A DNA stretch of 64,000 bases from Pedobacter jeongneungensis (GTDB lineage Bacteria > Bacteroidota > Bacteroidia > Sphingobacteriales > Sphingobacteriaceae), in assembly GCF_000633455.1 (NCBI RefSeq), contig NZ_AYMG01000020.1:94435-158434 (forward strand), given 5' to 3'. This document shows, in pieces, positions 25,433 to 34,481 of this stretch. The stretch's first letter is position 1; every line of letters begins with the position of its first letter. Both the position numbers and the translations under genes were made by a program. Under the pieces are notes generated by a model. The model worked only from the letters and a program-made list of their open reading frames with translations. It did no database searches and was not told where the DNA came from.

Positions 25433-26824
25433 TCAGCTTTTATTTTTCATGATCAGGTTGATGGCACGGATCCACTTACTAAAAATTTCTATCGGTTTGG
25501 GATATTGGGGAACCTCGAATTCCCAGGGGATTAAAACCTCGATGTCGTTGCAAGATGAAAGTTCAGGTATCCATCGGCGGATGAAATCCTGCGCCTTATA
25601 CTTGTTGGATTGATGGACGGGATTGGTATACCATATTTCGAAAGCCTGCATGTGCCAGTTCATCCAGTTGGAGGTAACGTCATAATCTATAAGTTTTGAT
25701 TCGAAATAAGCTGCACCCCAGGTCCAGTCCAGTTTAAGATCATAAACGAAATAGCTTGCACAGTTCACCCTACCGCGGTTGCTCATGAAACCCGTTTGGT
25801 TTAATTGCCGCATATGGGCATCGATGAAAGGAATGCCGGTAGTTCCCGAGCACCATCGCTCAAATTTCTTTGGATCATTTTCCCATTCCCTATCCTTATT
25901 TTTAAAGCCTGCTGTCTTAAAGATCGAAGTTCCCAGGCGCATTGCCTTGAAAGTAAAGTAGTCTCTCCAGACCAGTTCAAAAATGAGCCACCAGGTACTC
26001 TGGTTCTTTTTAATTTCCTTTTCGTAGGCTTCCACTTTCTCATATATTTCCCTGGGCGAAATGCAGCCCAGTGCCAGGTATGGAGAGAGTTTTGAACTAT
26101 AGTCCAGTCCGTCTGACCTGTTCCTGCTCCACCTGTAGCCAGTTAAAAGTTCGGATTTGAAAGTATAGTATTGCAGCCTTTCTAGCGCGGCGGATTCACC
26201 GCCTTTCAGAAATGGTGCAGCCTGGTCGTATTCTGATTTATCGAAACCATATTTACTATAAGAAGGAAAGGCATGGCTCTTTACATTTTTCACCGGAGTT
26301 ATCTTCTTAGATATTCCAAAAACCTTTCGGGGTTCAGACTTCTTTGCCGCAGGTATCCTGTAAGCCTTGCTGGATAATGGGATTTTGGAAATTTCAAACG
26401 GAATATCGTCTTTATGATAAAGGGTCTTGCCCCAATAAAAATGGAATTCGATTTCCGGCAATGCTGCAATTACCTTATCAACAAGGTCTAGCTCATAACT
26501 GGCATATTGTGTTTCCGCATAAATGTCGGTAATGCCATATTTGCTTACGAGCTCAGGTAAGGTAATAAGCGCTGAATCCGATCCGATAAATAATTGCCCG
26601 CCCAATAGTTTCAGGTTATGCTTCAGATCAGCGATGGACTGTTTCAAAAACACGAATCTATTGATATCCATTTTCCTAAAACCCAGCTCGAGTGTCTCGA
26701 AATCTGAACTTTCGATACAGTAGCAGCAAAGCAGTTCGCTGCACTCCTCATGCGCCCTAACCAAGGCCTCGTTATCATGCACCCTCAGATCATTTTTGAA
26801 CCAGACCAATCCACGTTTCACCAT
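25433..26824 (-). CDS. DASH-type cryptochrome/photolyase
   Basis: A 463-residue flavoprotein of the photolyase superfamily. It opens RGLVWFKNDLRVHDNEAL, the usual N-terminal alpha/beta domain. The FAD-binding domain includes TGYRWSRNRSDG, STWWLIFELVWRDYF, and NRGRVNCASYFVYDLKLDW, the last of which is strongly DASH-like, then DYDVTSNWMNWHMQA. Known DASH proteins repair cyclobutane dimers in single-stranded or looped DNA with FAD and a folate antenna, and some may signal. There is no C-terminal extension. It is a separate unit, 24 kb from the iron-sulfur photolyase gene at the left edge. Confidence 0.95.
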   Translation of the reverse strand: MVKRGLVWFKNDLRVHDNEALVRAHEECSELLCCYCIESSDFETLELGFRKMDINRFVFLKQSIADLKHNLKLLGGQLFIGSDSALITLPELVSKYGITDIYAETQYASYELDLVDKVIAALPEIEFHFYWGKTLYHKDDIPFEISKIPLSSKAYRIPAAKKSEPRKVFGISKKITPVKNVKSHAFPSYSKYGFDKSEYDQAAPFLKGGESAALERLQYYTFKSELLTGYRWSRNRSDGLDYSSKLSPYLALGCISPREIYEKVEAYEKEIKKNQSTWWLIFELVWRDYFTFKAMRLGTSIFKTAGFKNKDREWENDPKKFERWCSGTTGIPFIDAHMRQLNQTGFMSNRGRVNCASYFVYDLKLDWTWGAAYFESKLIDYDVTSNWMNWHMQAFEIWYTNPVHQSNKYKAQDFIRRWIPELSSCNDIEVLIPWEFEVPQYPKPIEIFSKWIRAINLIMKNKS

Positions 26825-27377
26825 TTTAAGAATTTTATTTTTAATGTCATCATTGCAGGCTACCCAACTTTACTACATTATCCCAATGATCAATGTAATA
26901 AATTGCATTGCTAACATATAACAAACATTCTATAAATAAGTTAGATTATCGCTTAGGACTGAAAAATGACTTTAGCTAAAATGTCAGCGGTAACCAATAT
27001 TATTGACCCATTTTCTTCTGGATAGGAGGGGTCAATTTTCGCGTTTTCCCCACAGAATACCCCTGTTTTGCTTGTAATTTTTCTAAATCATCTCTAAACG
27101 AATGGTTCCAATATGCACAATCAAGTTGAACTTAATCACCTCTATATATACCTGTGCAGACCGATAATTTGTATTTCGAGGCTGAATCAAGTTATTTAGT
27201 TATGATAAAAGCCGGGTAGAAACCCGGCTCAACGCTCAGAGAACTAAGATTGCGACTTGGGGCTTTCAAACCCAATCCGCTATATAGGAACAGAATTTAA
27301 ACCGGTTTGTTCAAAAGGTCGTAGCAGATATTGCTGGATTGATTTCTCAATCTAAACCAGATTGAGCAAGTCGGAAG
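26825..27377. other. Intergenic stretch with hairpins
   Basis: About 550 bp with no convincing gene. It holds the GCCGGGT hairpin at 27210-27229 and a second perfect 8-bp hairpin, CTCAATCT/AGATTGAG (27346-27366), 12 nt after the stop of the minus-strand LytTR gene. A palindrome AAACCGGTTT is at about 27299-27308. Confidence 0.5.
27210..27229 (-). terminator. GCCGGGT-type hairpin, probable terminator (copy B)
   Basis: AGCCGGGT and ACCCGGCT form a perfect stem with loop AGAA. Read on the minus strand it is followed by TTTT, as expected for an intrinsic terminator. It lies about 150 nt after the stop of the LytTR membrane protein gene and is nearly identical to the hairpin at 23986-24007. Confidence 0.7.
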
Positions 27378-28229
27378 CTATTTATCCAGCCAGACTTTAA
27401 AATCCCGTGCCCGCTTTTGGCTTATGATAGCCTCACCTTTCAAAGCAGGGGTGAGGTCAGCTTGCAATTTGCCAAATTCCAAGAGGTTAAAACCTTTCAA
27501 AGACTGGCGATGCAGGATAAGCTGTCGGTTTGCCCTAAAAAATTTTTCAGTGGAAAGTTGTTGCTGTACTTCATCCAGGGAGTTGTTCACAAAATAATCT
27601 TCCCCTGTAATTGTGCGCAGATAATTGGTATCCTCATCCCGAAAAAAATAAGCTATTTCATCGATATGGATAATAAGGTTAGCGTCTGCCTTATTCACCA
27701 TAAAAGTTTCCTTTCTATCCGATCCGGATTCAGCCTTATTTTGAAGTACATCGGATAAAATCCTGCGCGTGTGCGACAGCTGTTCAAAAAAGTAGTAGGC
27801 AACATAGTAGAGGTTGATCAGGATCAGCTGCATTATTACTACCTGGAAATCATAACGGAGGTAATTTGTTTTCATTACATCATACCCTCTGACCTTGAAA
27901 TAAAAAGCAACTAATAGAAACACACCTATGGCCGGGAGCAGAAGGCCGAAAAATAGCTGCATGCCAAAACGTTGCAGCGGCAAGTCGTTCCAGGCAAATT
28001 TACCGTCAAGTTTTATCACGATCCATCTTATGATACTGAAAATAAACAGGGCGATTGCAGCACTGCTCAATACGGCATAATAGTATTGTGGAAGCAGCAT
28101 CATCTCAAATGCAGTCAACCGCTCTCCGTAAACGATCAGGATATGGGAAGCTATAAGACATAAGGCAAACCGTAAATACAGGTCTTTGTATTTAACAGTT
28201 TGATTCCTGGTTAGGGCGAGTTCACTCAT
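27378..28229 (-). CDS. Membrane-anchored LytTR transcriptional regulator
   Basis: A 283-residue protein with four predicted membrane helices in the first 150 residues (for example LYLRFALCLIASHILIVY, YYAVLSSAAIALFIFSII, FFGLLLPAIGVFLLVAFY and a fourth around VIMQLILINLYYVAYYF). The C-terminal 100 residues are a LytTR DNA-binding domain: IIHIDEIAYFFRDEDTNYLRTI, then LDEVQQQLSTEKFFRANRQLILH. There is no receiver domain, so this is a one-component membrane regulator. It is divergent from the small gene at 28339 and the ECF-sigma locus, which it may control. Confidence 0.88.
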   Translation of the reverse strand: MSELALTRNQTVKYKDLYLRFALCLIASHILIVYGERLTAFEMMLLPQYYYAVLSSAAIALFIFSIIRWIVIKLDGKFAWNDLPLQRFGMQLFFGLLLPAIGVFLLVAFYFKVRGYDVMKTNYLRYDFQVVIMQLILINLYYVAYYFFEQLSHTRRILSDVLQNKAESGSDRKETFMVNKADANLIIHIDEIAYFFRDEDTNYLRTITGEDYFVNNSLDEVQQQLSTEKFFRANRQLILHRQSLKGFNLLEFGKLQADLTPALKGEAIISQKRARDFKVWLDK

Positions 28230-28251
28230 GAGGGTTTCCGGTCTTTCCAGC

Positions 28252-28259
28252 CAAATGTA
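28252..28259 (-). promoter_or_regulatory. Possible -7 box of the LytTR membrane protein gene
   Basis: TACATTTG on the minus strand matches TAnnTTTG exactly, 23 bp before the start codon. The -33 region is weak (CATG in plus orientation at 28278). Confidence 0.4.
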
Positions 28260-28338
28260 AAACGTAAATTACACGGCCATGTTTGATTCTTTAAAAAACG
28301 ATATTAGTTAAGAATTATTTCACTAAAACATTTTACTT

Positions 28339-28710
28339 ATGATCAAAAAACCCTTTACCGAAGATGGCGTAGCCGCTAAAGAATCAGAATTATATGCCCT
28401 TCCCGACACGAACCTTAAAATTGAGACTGCACTGATCCGGTCAGCGTTTAAAAACTGGATTGCCGATAATTTCGCACTGGACAGTAACCAGGCCAGCTAT
28501 CTTCAGCTTATCGACCCTAAGTTTATCGACAGCATTTCAACCGAAGTTGCAGACAGTATCGAAAATCAGCTACCTATTAAAATCGAATTTCCATTGCAGA
28601 CAATCGGCGCGAAGTTTTTGGAAAAGGGTAATGCTCTAATATACACATTTGAGCCTAACAATGGCGTGAAAGTGACAGGCCAGCTTCAGATCAGAATTTT
28701 TTACCAATAA
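28339..28710 (+). CDS. Hypothetical protein
   Basis: A 123-residue soluble protein I do not recognise. It is helical and acidic in the N-terminal half (SAFKNWIADNFALDSNQASYLQ) and strand-rich toward the end (FLEKGNALIYTFEPNNGVKVTGQLQIRIFYQ). No signal peptide. It is followed by a good hairpin terminator, so it is a separate unit from the sigma factor gene downstream. Confidence 0.6.
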   Translation: MIKKPFTEDGVAAKESELYALPDTNLKIETALIRSAFKNWIADNFALDSNQASYLQLIDPKFIDSISTEVADSIENQLPIKIEFPLQTIGAKFLEKGNALIYTFEPNNGVKVTGQLQIRIFYQ

Positions 28711-28723
28711 AACCATTAAAGAC

Positions 28724-28745
28724 TACGGCCCTGGAATGGGCCGTA
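28724..28745 (+). terminator. Hairpin terminator
   Basis: TACGGCCC and GGGCCGTA form a perfect 8-bp stem with a 6-nt loop, starting 14 nt after the stop at 28710. The following T-run is weak (AATTT). Confidence 0.65.
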
Positions 28746-28788
28746 AATTTAATACCAGCAAGCACAAGATTTTATTAAGCGTAAAAAA

Positions 28789-29439
28789 ATGCTTATATTA
28801 GTTAAACAAATTAAAGTTTGCATAACTGGTTTAAATCCCGTGGATAATTACAAAGCCCTTTCTGATACCGCCCTGGTCGATCTTCTTAAACAGGATGATG
28901 AAAAGGCATTATCTGCACTTTATCTCCGTTACTGGGACAAACTACTCTCCAAAGCCTGCCAGCGCCTGAATGCCCCTGAAGAAGCGGAAGAGCTTGTCCA
29001 GGATATCTTTTTCCGTTTATGGGAAAATAGGCTCACCCTTGAATTAAAACATTCGCTATCTGCTTATCTCGCTGTTGCCGTAAAATACAGGGTAATTAAT
29101 CTCATGGATCGCCTTTACCGCAAACAGAGCCGGGATGCACAACTGCCGGACTACACGCTATTGCTTTCCCCGTCACCGGAAGATTATGCTTTTGAAAGAG
29201 AACTGAGGGAACAGATCGAAGGAGTTATAAAACGCCTGCCGGAAAAATGCAAGATCGTTTTCCGGTTGAGCCGGGAGCAGCATTTGAGCAATAAGCAGAT
29301 TGCAGCAGAACTTGATATTTCGGAAAAGACAGTAGAGGGGCATATGAGCAAAGCGCTTAAAGAGCTGCGGGGTAGCCTTGGCGTTGCCGTACCGGGCCTT
29401 TTGCTTTTTCTTACCGGATCAGATTTGCTATCCAAATAA
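28789..29439 (+). CDS. ECF RNA polymerase sigma factor, FecI-like
   Basis: A 216-residue sigma-70 family protein. Region 2 is KALSALYLRYWDKLL through EELVQDIFFRLWENR, and region 4 is LPEKCKIVFRLSREQHLSNKQIAAELDISEKTVEGHM. The reading frame starts at ATG 28789, but the GTG at 28840 (VDNYKALSDTALVDLL) fits the usual N-terminus of the family better. A hydrophobic C-terminal tail (VAVPGLLLFLTG) is common in such sigma factors. With the FecR and STN-bearing SusC genes downstream it makes a trans-envelope signalling set: ligand on the outer-membrane receptor releases the sigma factor from FecR. Confidence 0.93.
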   Translation: MLILVKQIKVCITGLNPVDNYKALSDTALVDLLKQDDEKALSALYLRYWDKLLSKACQRLNAPEEAEELVQDIFFRLWENRLTLELKHSLSAYLAVAVKYRVINLMDRLYRKQSRDAQLPDYTLLLSPSPEDYAFERELREQIEGVIKRLPEKCKIVFRLSREQHLSNKQIAAELDISEKTVEGHMSKALKELRGSLGVAVPGLLLFLTGSDLLSK

Positions 29440-29499
29440 AAAAACATTTCGGGCAAGGGTTGTGTTAAAAAATGCTGACTATAAGGTAAAGACCACCTT

Positions 29500-30672
29500 A
29501 TGCAAAGCGGATACAACTGGGAATTATTATTGGAAATTGCCCATAAGATCAGGAACAGGAAGCAGACCATTGCCGAACAAGCCTACTATGATCAGTGGTA
29601 TGAGCATTTTGAGGACAGCCTGCTGGAACTTCCGGAAGGCTATGCCGCAAATCCGCTCGTGATCCGGGACCGGATGCACCAAAAGCTAAAAGCCAGGATA
29701 GTAGCGAAAGAGCATAAGAATATCCGAAGGCTACCCTTATGGATTAAGCTTACTGCTGCTGCAGCCCTATTCGTTATCCTTTGCGGAACACTGCTTTATT
29801 TAAACAGGCCAACTGCTCCTCATACAGAAATACCACAAATTGCGGCATCCTCTGTACCACCGGGAACAAATAGAGCAACCCTGACCCTTGCAAATGGAAA
29901 AACAATTAGCCTTGATCAAATCAAAGCGGGGACTATCGCAGCCCAGGCCGGTACTGAAGTTCGGAAAGATGAACATGGACGTATTACTTATGAGCCCGGT
30001 ATAAATAGTGAACAAGTCGAAATAGCTTTCAACACAATCAGTGTACCTAAAGGCGGTCAATATCAGGTCAAGCTGGCCGACGGCACCAATGTATGGTTGA
30101 ATGCCGCATCGACGCTAAAATACCCTACTTCGTTTGCCGATCAAAAAGAGCGTACCGTTGAACTGACCGGGGAAGGATACTTTGAAGTAGCAAAAGATAA
30201 AGCCCATCCTTTTATTGTAAAAACCCGGCAACAGGAAGTTACCGTATTGGGTACCCATTTTAATATCAACAGCTATACAGACGAGGCTAACGTAATTACC
30301 ACTTTGGAAGAAGGCCGGGTTAAGGTTACATCTGGCGGTAACGCTCTTACCATAGCCCCAGGACAGCGTACCGTACTTTCTTCGGCTGGAAATATGCAGC
30401 TGCAGCCTGCCGACCTGGAAAGCGCACTGGCCTGGAAAAACGGAAAGATCTATTTTAAAAATGCTGATATCCGAAGCATCATGCGGCAGGTTTCCAGATG
30501 GTACAATGTAGATGTTGTATTTGAAGGAAAGTTTCCTGGAAAATTATACAATGGCGGTATTTACAGAAATTCAAATCTGGCAGCGGTGCTCGAGATTTTA
30601 GAGGAAAGCAATATTCACTTTAAATTAAGCGAGCCGGCAAAAGGGAAAAAAATACTCACCGTTCGTCCCTGA
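29500..30672 (+). CDS. FecR-type anti-sigma factor
   Basis: A 390-residue single-pass inner-membrane protein. The N-terminal cytoplasmic part binds the sigma factor, and a membrane helix lies at about residues 84-105 (WIKLTAAAALFVILCGTLLYL). The FecR domain shows VPKGGQYQVKLADGTNVWLNAASTLKYP and GEGYFEVAKD. The DUF4974-type C-terminal domain has ADIRSIMRQVSRWYNVDVVFEG. It is 60 bp downstream of the sigma gene in the same direction, and its periplasmic domain should contact the STN domain of the SusC protein that follows. Confidence 0.93.
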   Translation: MQSGYNWELLLEIAHKIRNRKQTIAEQAYYDQWYEHFEDSLLELPEGYAANPLVIRDRMHQKLKARIVAKEHKNIRRLPLWIKLTAAAALFVILCGTLLYLNRPTAPHTEIPQIAASSVPPGTNRATLTLANGKTISLDQIKAGTIAAQAGTEVRKDEHGRITYEPGINSEQVEIAFNTISVPKGGQYQVKLADGTNVWLNAASTLKYPTSFADQKERTVELTGEGYFEVAKDKAHPFIVKTRQQEVTVLGTHFNINSYTDEANVITTLEEGRVKVTSGGNALTIAPGQRTVLSSAGNMQLQPADLESALAWKNGKIYFKNADIRSIMRQVSRWYNVDVVFEGKFPGKLYNGGIYRNSNLAAVLEILEESNIHFKLSEPAKGKKILTVRP

Positions 30673-30759
30673 GATAACAAACCAAATGTTGCACTTAAAC
30701 CCACATGTATGAAGCAGTAGAAAAGAAAGTTTTAGTTAATGATTCCCCTGAAATAAAAA

Positions 30760-30788
30760 GCCGGCAACGAGTTGTAGACGGTGCCGGC
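30760..30788 (+). other. Hairpin between fecR and susC genes
   Basis: GCCGGCA (30760-30766) pairs with TGCCGGC (30782-30788) around a 15-nt loop that itself contains CAAC/GTTG. There is no T-run, so a partial terminator or an RNA-processing stem are both possible. Confidence 0.4.
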
Positions 30789-30850
30789 AAATTTGGGGTT
30801 AATTCATGTCAGCGCGACCAACATTTTATCAACCAACCAAACCCAAAAGT

Positions 30851-33800
30851 ATGAAATTTTACACATGCTTTCGCTATGCCTTTGGCAAAAAGCGGAAGCG
30901 TACCTGCACGGGCTTTACCGGTACCCAACCGGAAACCAAAAGCAGGTACCCAATTGCGATCATTATGCGGACAAACCTCGTCGTTTTTTTTCTCGCATTA
31001 TTTTGTCTGAAGACCAGCGCTTCGGTATACGGTCAAAACATAACCCTATCCGTAAAAAATGCACCGCTTGAAAAGGTACTTTCGCTTATTGAAAAGCAAA
31101 GCGGCTATCTGTTTTGGTACGAAAAAGATATTTTAAAAGATGCCAAGCCTGTTGATTTGTCGCTTAATAATTCGACTTTAACACAAGCCATGGATGCGTG
31201 CCTCAAAGATCAGGATCTCATTTATGTGCTCAAAGGCAAAACAATTGTTGTAAAAGTAAAAGTCCAGTCGCGTAAAAGCAATAGAAATAATGAAAAAGCT
31301 TTTCCCATTACCGGTCAGGTACAGAATGAAAAAGGTCAACCCATCCCTGCGGTTACTGTGCGACTTAAAGGTACAGACCAGGTAACAATAACTGATAAAG
31401 ACGGAAGGTTTCAGATCGAAGTGCCGGATGGAAGTGTCGTGCTCCAGTTCTCTTATGTAGGCTACGCCAATTTAGAGCAGCAGGTCGGTAGTAACACCAC
31501 ACTGCTCATTACGCTGAAAGAGGGTCAGGCACAGCTGGAAGAGGTGAGTGTTGTCAGTACGGGCTACCAGACCTTGCCTAAAGAGCGCGCAACGGGTTCC
31601 TTTGTACAGCTCGATAATACTTTGCTCAACCGAAGGATTTCCACAAATATCCTCGAACGTATTGACGGCATAGCACCCGGTGTTTATTTCAACGGGCAAG
31701 GCTCTTCTGTTTTAAGAAGCTCTGCTGCCTCATCAAGAAATCCGGGGTTAAACATTCGCGGACGAAGTACAATTCTGGCGGGTACCGATCCATTGATTGT
31801 CTTAGATAATTTTCCCTATGAGGGCGAGATCAGCAATATCAATCCCAATGACATAGAAAGTATTACCATTTTAAAAGATGCAGCTGCTGCTTCTATCTGG
31901 GGTGCCCGTGCCGGCAATGGGGTAATTGTCATTACCACCAAAAAAGGGAAGCTGAATCAAAAAATGCAGGTAGAGCTGAATACCAATGTGACCATCGGAA
32001 ACAAGCCTGATTTATTTTATGATAAAAATTACCTTTCTGCTCCTGAATATATCGAAGTGGAAAAAATCTTATTTAATGCAGGTTTTTTCAATGCGGACAT
32101 TACCAATACAACTGCCCAGACACCTGTATCGCCAGTGATAGACATCCTTACGCAACAAAGATCGGGAGCAATAACAAGTACTGAAGCGGAGCGGCAACTG
32201 GATCTTTTGAAAAATATTGATGTGCGCAATGACTACGAGAAATATGTTTATCAAAAGTCAGTCAACCAGCAGTATTCCCTTGGCCTCAGAGGTGGAACAA
32301 AGGAATTCACTTATGCCGTTTCTATTGGGAAGGATGATAACCGAAGCAATGAGGTGCGAAATGGATTTAACCGGACTACAATAAATATATTCAATACTTA
32401 CCGGCCAATAAAGAATCTGGAAATCACTGGTGGTTTGAATTATAGTATCAACAACATTTTAAATAACAACCTAGCCAACCGGTATGGAAGCGATTATGGG
32501 ATTGGTGGCAAATACCAGAACATTTATCCCTACGCACAGTTTGCCGGTCCTGACGGCAATGCGTTACCGATCGTAAAGGGCTTTAAACCGTCCTACCTGC
32601 AAACCACATTGCAACAAGGCTTTTTGGATTGGAATTACAGGCCATTGGACGAGATCAAAAACGGAAACAATACTACTAAAATTACCGATGTGCTTTTTAA
32701 AGTCGGCGCTAAATACCAGATCATACCCCAATTAAGTACGGAGATAAATTATCAAAATGAAAAGGAAACGATTAAAAATACAGACTTTAGAAGTAAAGAC
32801 ACCTACTATACCCGGGACCTGATCAACCGTTATAGCCAATATACCCCATCATCTAATACATTCAATTACATTTTCCCTGTGGGGGATATTTTGACCATTG
32901 GTAATAGTGAGCTGAGTACTTATAACCTACGTGCTCAGCTGAATTATAACCAAACAATAAAGGATCACCAGGTTAATGCTCTCGCCGGGGCAGAGATCAG
33001 GGAGGTATCTTCAGAAGGAATCTCAAGGACATCCTATGGGTACAACGACCAGTTTGGTACAGCCGTTACAAATCTGAATTACAATACATCCTATGCGGTT
33101 AATCCATCCGGGACCAATATGATCACTAGCCCTGACGGAAGCGTATCCGGCGCCACATTACGCTATCTCTCTCATTTTGCAAATGTTGGATATAGTTACA
33201 AAAGCCGTTACACCCTGAACCTGAGTGGACGCAAAGACGGCTCGAACATTTTCGGAGCAAATACCAATGATAAAATTACACCCCTGTGGTCAACAGGATT
33301 AGGTTGGGATATAAGCAAAGAGCATTTTTATAAGGTGGCTTGGTTACCTTATTTAAAATTGCGGGCTACTTACGGATTTAATGGTAATGTTTACAATGGA
33401 AGCGCCTATCTGACCGGAACGTATACGACGGCCCTGATAACTGGCGCCCGCAGGCTGGCAATTACCACTGCACCAAATCCGGAACTAAGATGGGAGAAGG
33501 TAGAGAATTTGAATTTAGGCCTTGACTTTTCCGCCTTCCAAAACAGAATTTCCGGCTCTCTGGAATTATTCAAAAAAGAGGGTAAGGATTTATTGCAAAG
33601 AACTCCCCTGGCTCCGCAAACGGGCTTTACCAATTTTACCAGTAATGCGGCGGCGACAAGAACCTTAGGCTATGATCTGACTTTGCAAAGCCAAAATATC
33701 CGCGGGCATTTTAGCTGGTCATCAACGCTTTTATTAAGCGGTATCACGGATAAGTTGTTGCGTTATGATGTACTGCAAACTTCAAGTACGATGCAGACCG

Positions 33801-34471
33801 GACTTGGAATTGTAGGAAAGTCATTGTTTAGTCTATTCAGTTATCAATGGGCAGGATTAGATCCCACTAGTGGTGATCCCCAGGGTTATTTGAATGGTAA
33901 GGTAAGTAAGGATTATGCAGGTATAATCCGGAACTTTAATCCGGACAGCTTAAAATACAATGGCTCCTACAGGCCGGGCATGTTCGGGAGCTTACGGAAC
34001 GACTTTTATTATAAAGGCTTTGGACTATCTCTTAACATCAGTTACAAGCTGAATTATTATTTTAGAAAGCCATCAACCACGCTAAACTATCAGGATGTCC
34101 TGGGGAGCAATGCCAGTAGTGATTTCAGTCAAAGATGGAAGCAGCCCGGAGATGAATTAATTACCTCAGTACCTTCTTTGGTATATCCAAACAACAGCAA
34201 CCGCAATACGTTCTACCAATTTTCAGACGCACTCGTTGAAAAGGGAGATCATATACGCCTGCAAGATGTCAGGTTAAGCTATGACTTTACCAGTTCTGTG
34301 CTCAAAAGTAAAGTGATCCGGGCGCTGCAACTGTATGCCTATGCTAATAACATCGGGATTATCTGGAGGGCAAACAAGGAGGGCATCGATCCGGATAAAA
34401 TAGGCTCAAATGTTACGCATACCCTACCTAATCCATTTACAATTGCATTCGGTGTTAATACAAACTTCTAA
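30851..34471 (+). CDS. SusC/RagA-family TonB-dependent receptor with STN domain
   Basis: The start is set at the ATG at 30851, because the upstream 15 codons have no signal character; a hydrophobic export segment (MRTNLVVFFLALFCLKTSAS) follows a basic leader. Domains in order: STN signalling domain (NITLSVKNAPLEKVLSLIEKQ), carboxypeptidase-like domain (ITGQVQNEKGQPIPAVTVRL), plug with the SusC signature (LNIRGRSTILAGTDPLIVLDN), and a long beta barrel. About 1206 residues, a usual length. It should import an oligomer captured by the SusD partner, and the STN domain should signal to FecR. The substrate is not evident, since no glycoside hydrolase or peptidase gene is nearby. Confidence 0.95.
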   Translation: MKFYTCFRYAFGKKRKRTCTGFTGTQPETKSRYPIAIIMRTNLVVFFLALFCLKTSASVYGQNITLSVKNAPLEKVLSLIEKQSGYLFWYEKDILKDAKPVDLSLNNSTLTQAMDACLKDQDLIYVLKGKTIVVKVKVQSRKSNRNNEKAFPITGQVQNEKGQPIPAVTVRLKGTDQVTITDKDGRFQIEVPDGSVVLQFSYVGYANLEQQVGSNTTLLITLKEGQAQLEEVSVVSTGYQTLPKERATGSFVQLDNTLLNRRISTNILERIDGIAPGVYFNGQGSSVLRSSAASSRNPGLNIRGRSTILAGTDPLIVLDNFPYEGEISNINPNDIESITILKDAAAASIWGARAGNGVIVITTKKGKLNQKMQVELNTNVTIGNKPDLFYDKNYLSAPEYIEVEKILFNAGFFNADITNTTAQTPVSPVIDILTQQRSGAITSTEAERQLDLLKNIDVRNDYEKYVYQKSVNQQYSLGLRGGTKEFTYAVSIGKDDNRSNEVRNGFNRTTINIFNTYRPIKNLEITGGLNYSINNILNNNLANRYGSDYGIGGKYQNIYPYAQFAGPDGNALPIVKGFKPSYLQTTLQQGFLDWNYRPLDEIKNGNNTTKITDVLFKVGAKYQIIPQLSTEINYQNEKETIKNTDFRSKDTYYTRDLINRYSQYTPSSNTFNYIFPVGDILTIGNSELSTYNLRAQLNYNQTIKDHQVNALAGAEIREVSSEGISRTSYGYNDQFGTAVTNLNYNTSYAVNPSGTNMITSPDGSVSGATLRYLSHFANVGYSYKSRYTLNLSGRKDGSNIFGANTNDKITPLWSTGLGWDISKEHFYKVAWLPYLKLRATYGFNGNVYNGSAYLTGTYTTALITGARRLAITTAPNPELRWEKVENLNLGLDFSAFQNRISGSLELFKKEGKDLLQRTPLAPQTGFTNFTSNAAATRTLGYDLTLQSQNIRGHFSWSSTLLLSGITDKLLRYDVLQTSSTMQTGLGIVGKSLFSLFSYQWAGLDPTSGDPQGYLNGKVSKDYAGIIRNFNPDSLKYNGSYRPGMFGSLRNDFYYKGFGLSLNISYKLNYYFRKPSTTLNYQDVLGSNASSDFSQRWKQPGDELITSVPSLVYPNNSNRNTFYQFSDALVEKGDHIRLQDVRLSYDFTSSVLKSKVIRALQLYAYANNIGIIWRANKEGIDPDKIGSNVTHTLPNPFTIAFGVNTNF

Positions 34472-34481
34472 TAAAATAATT

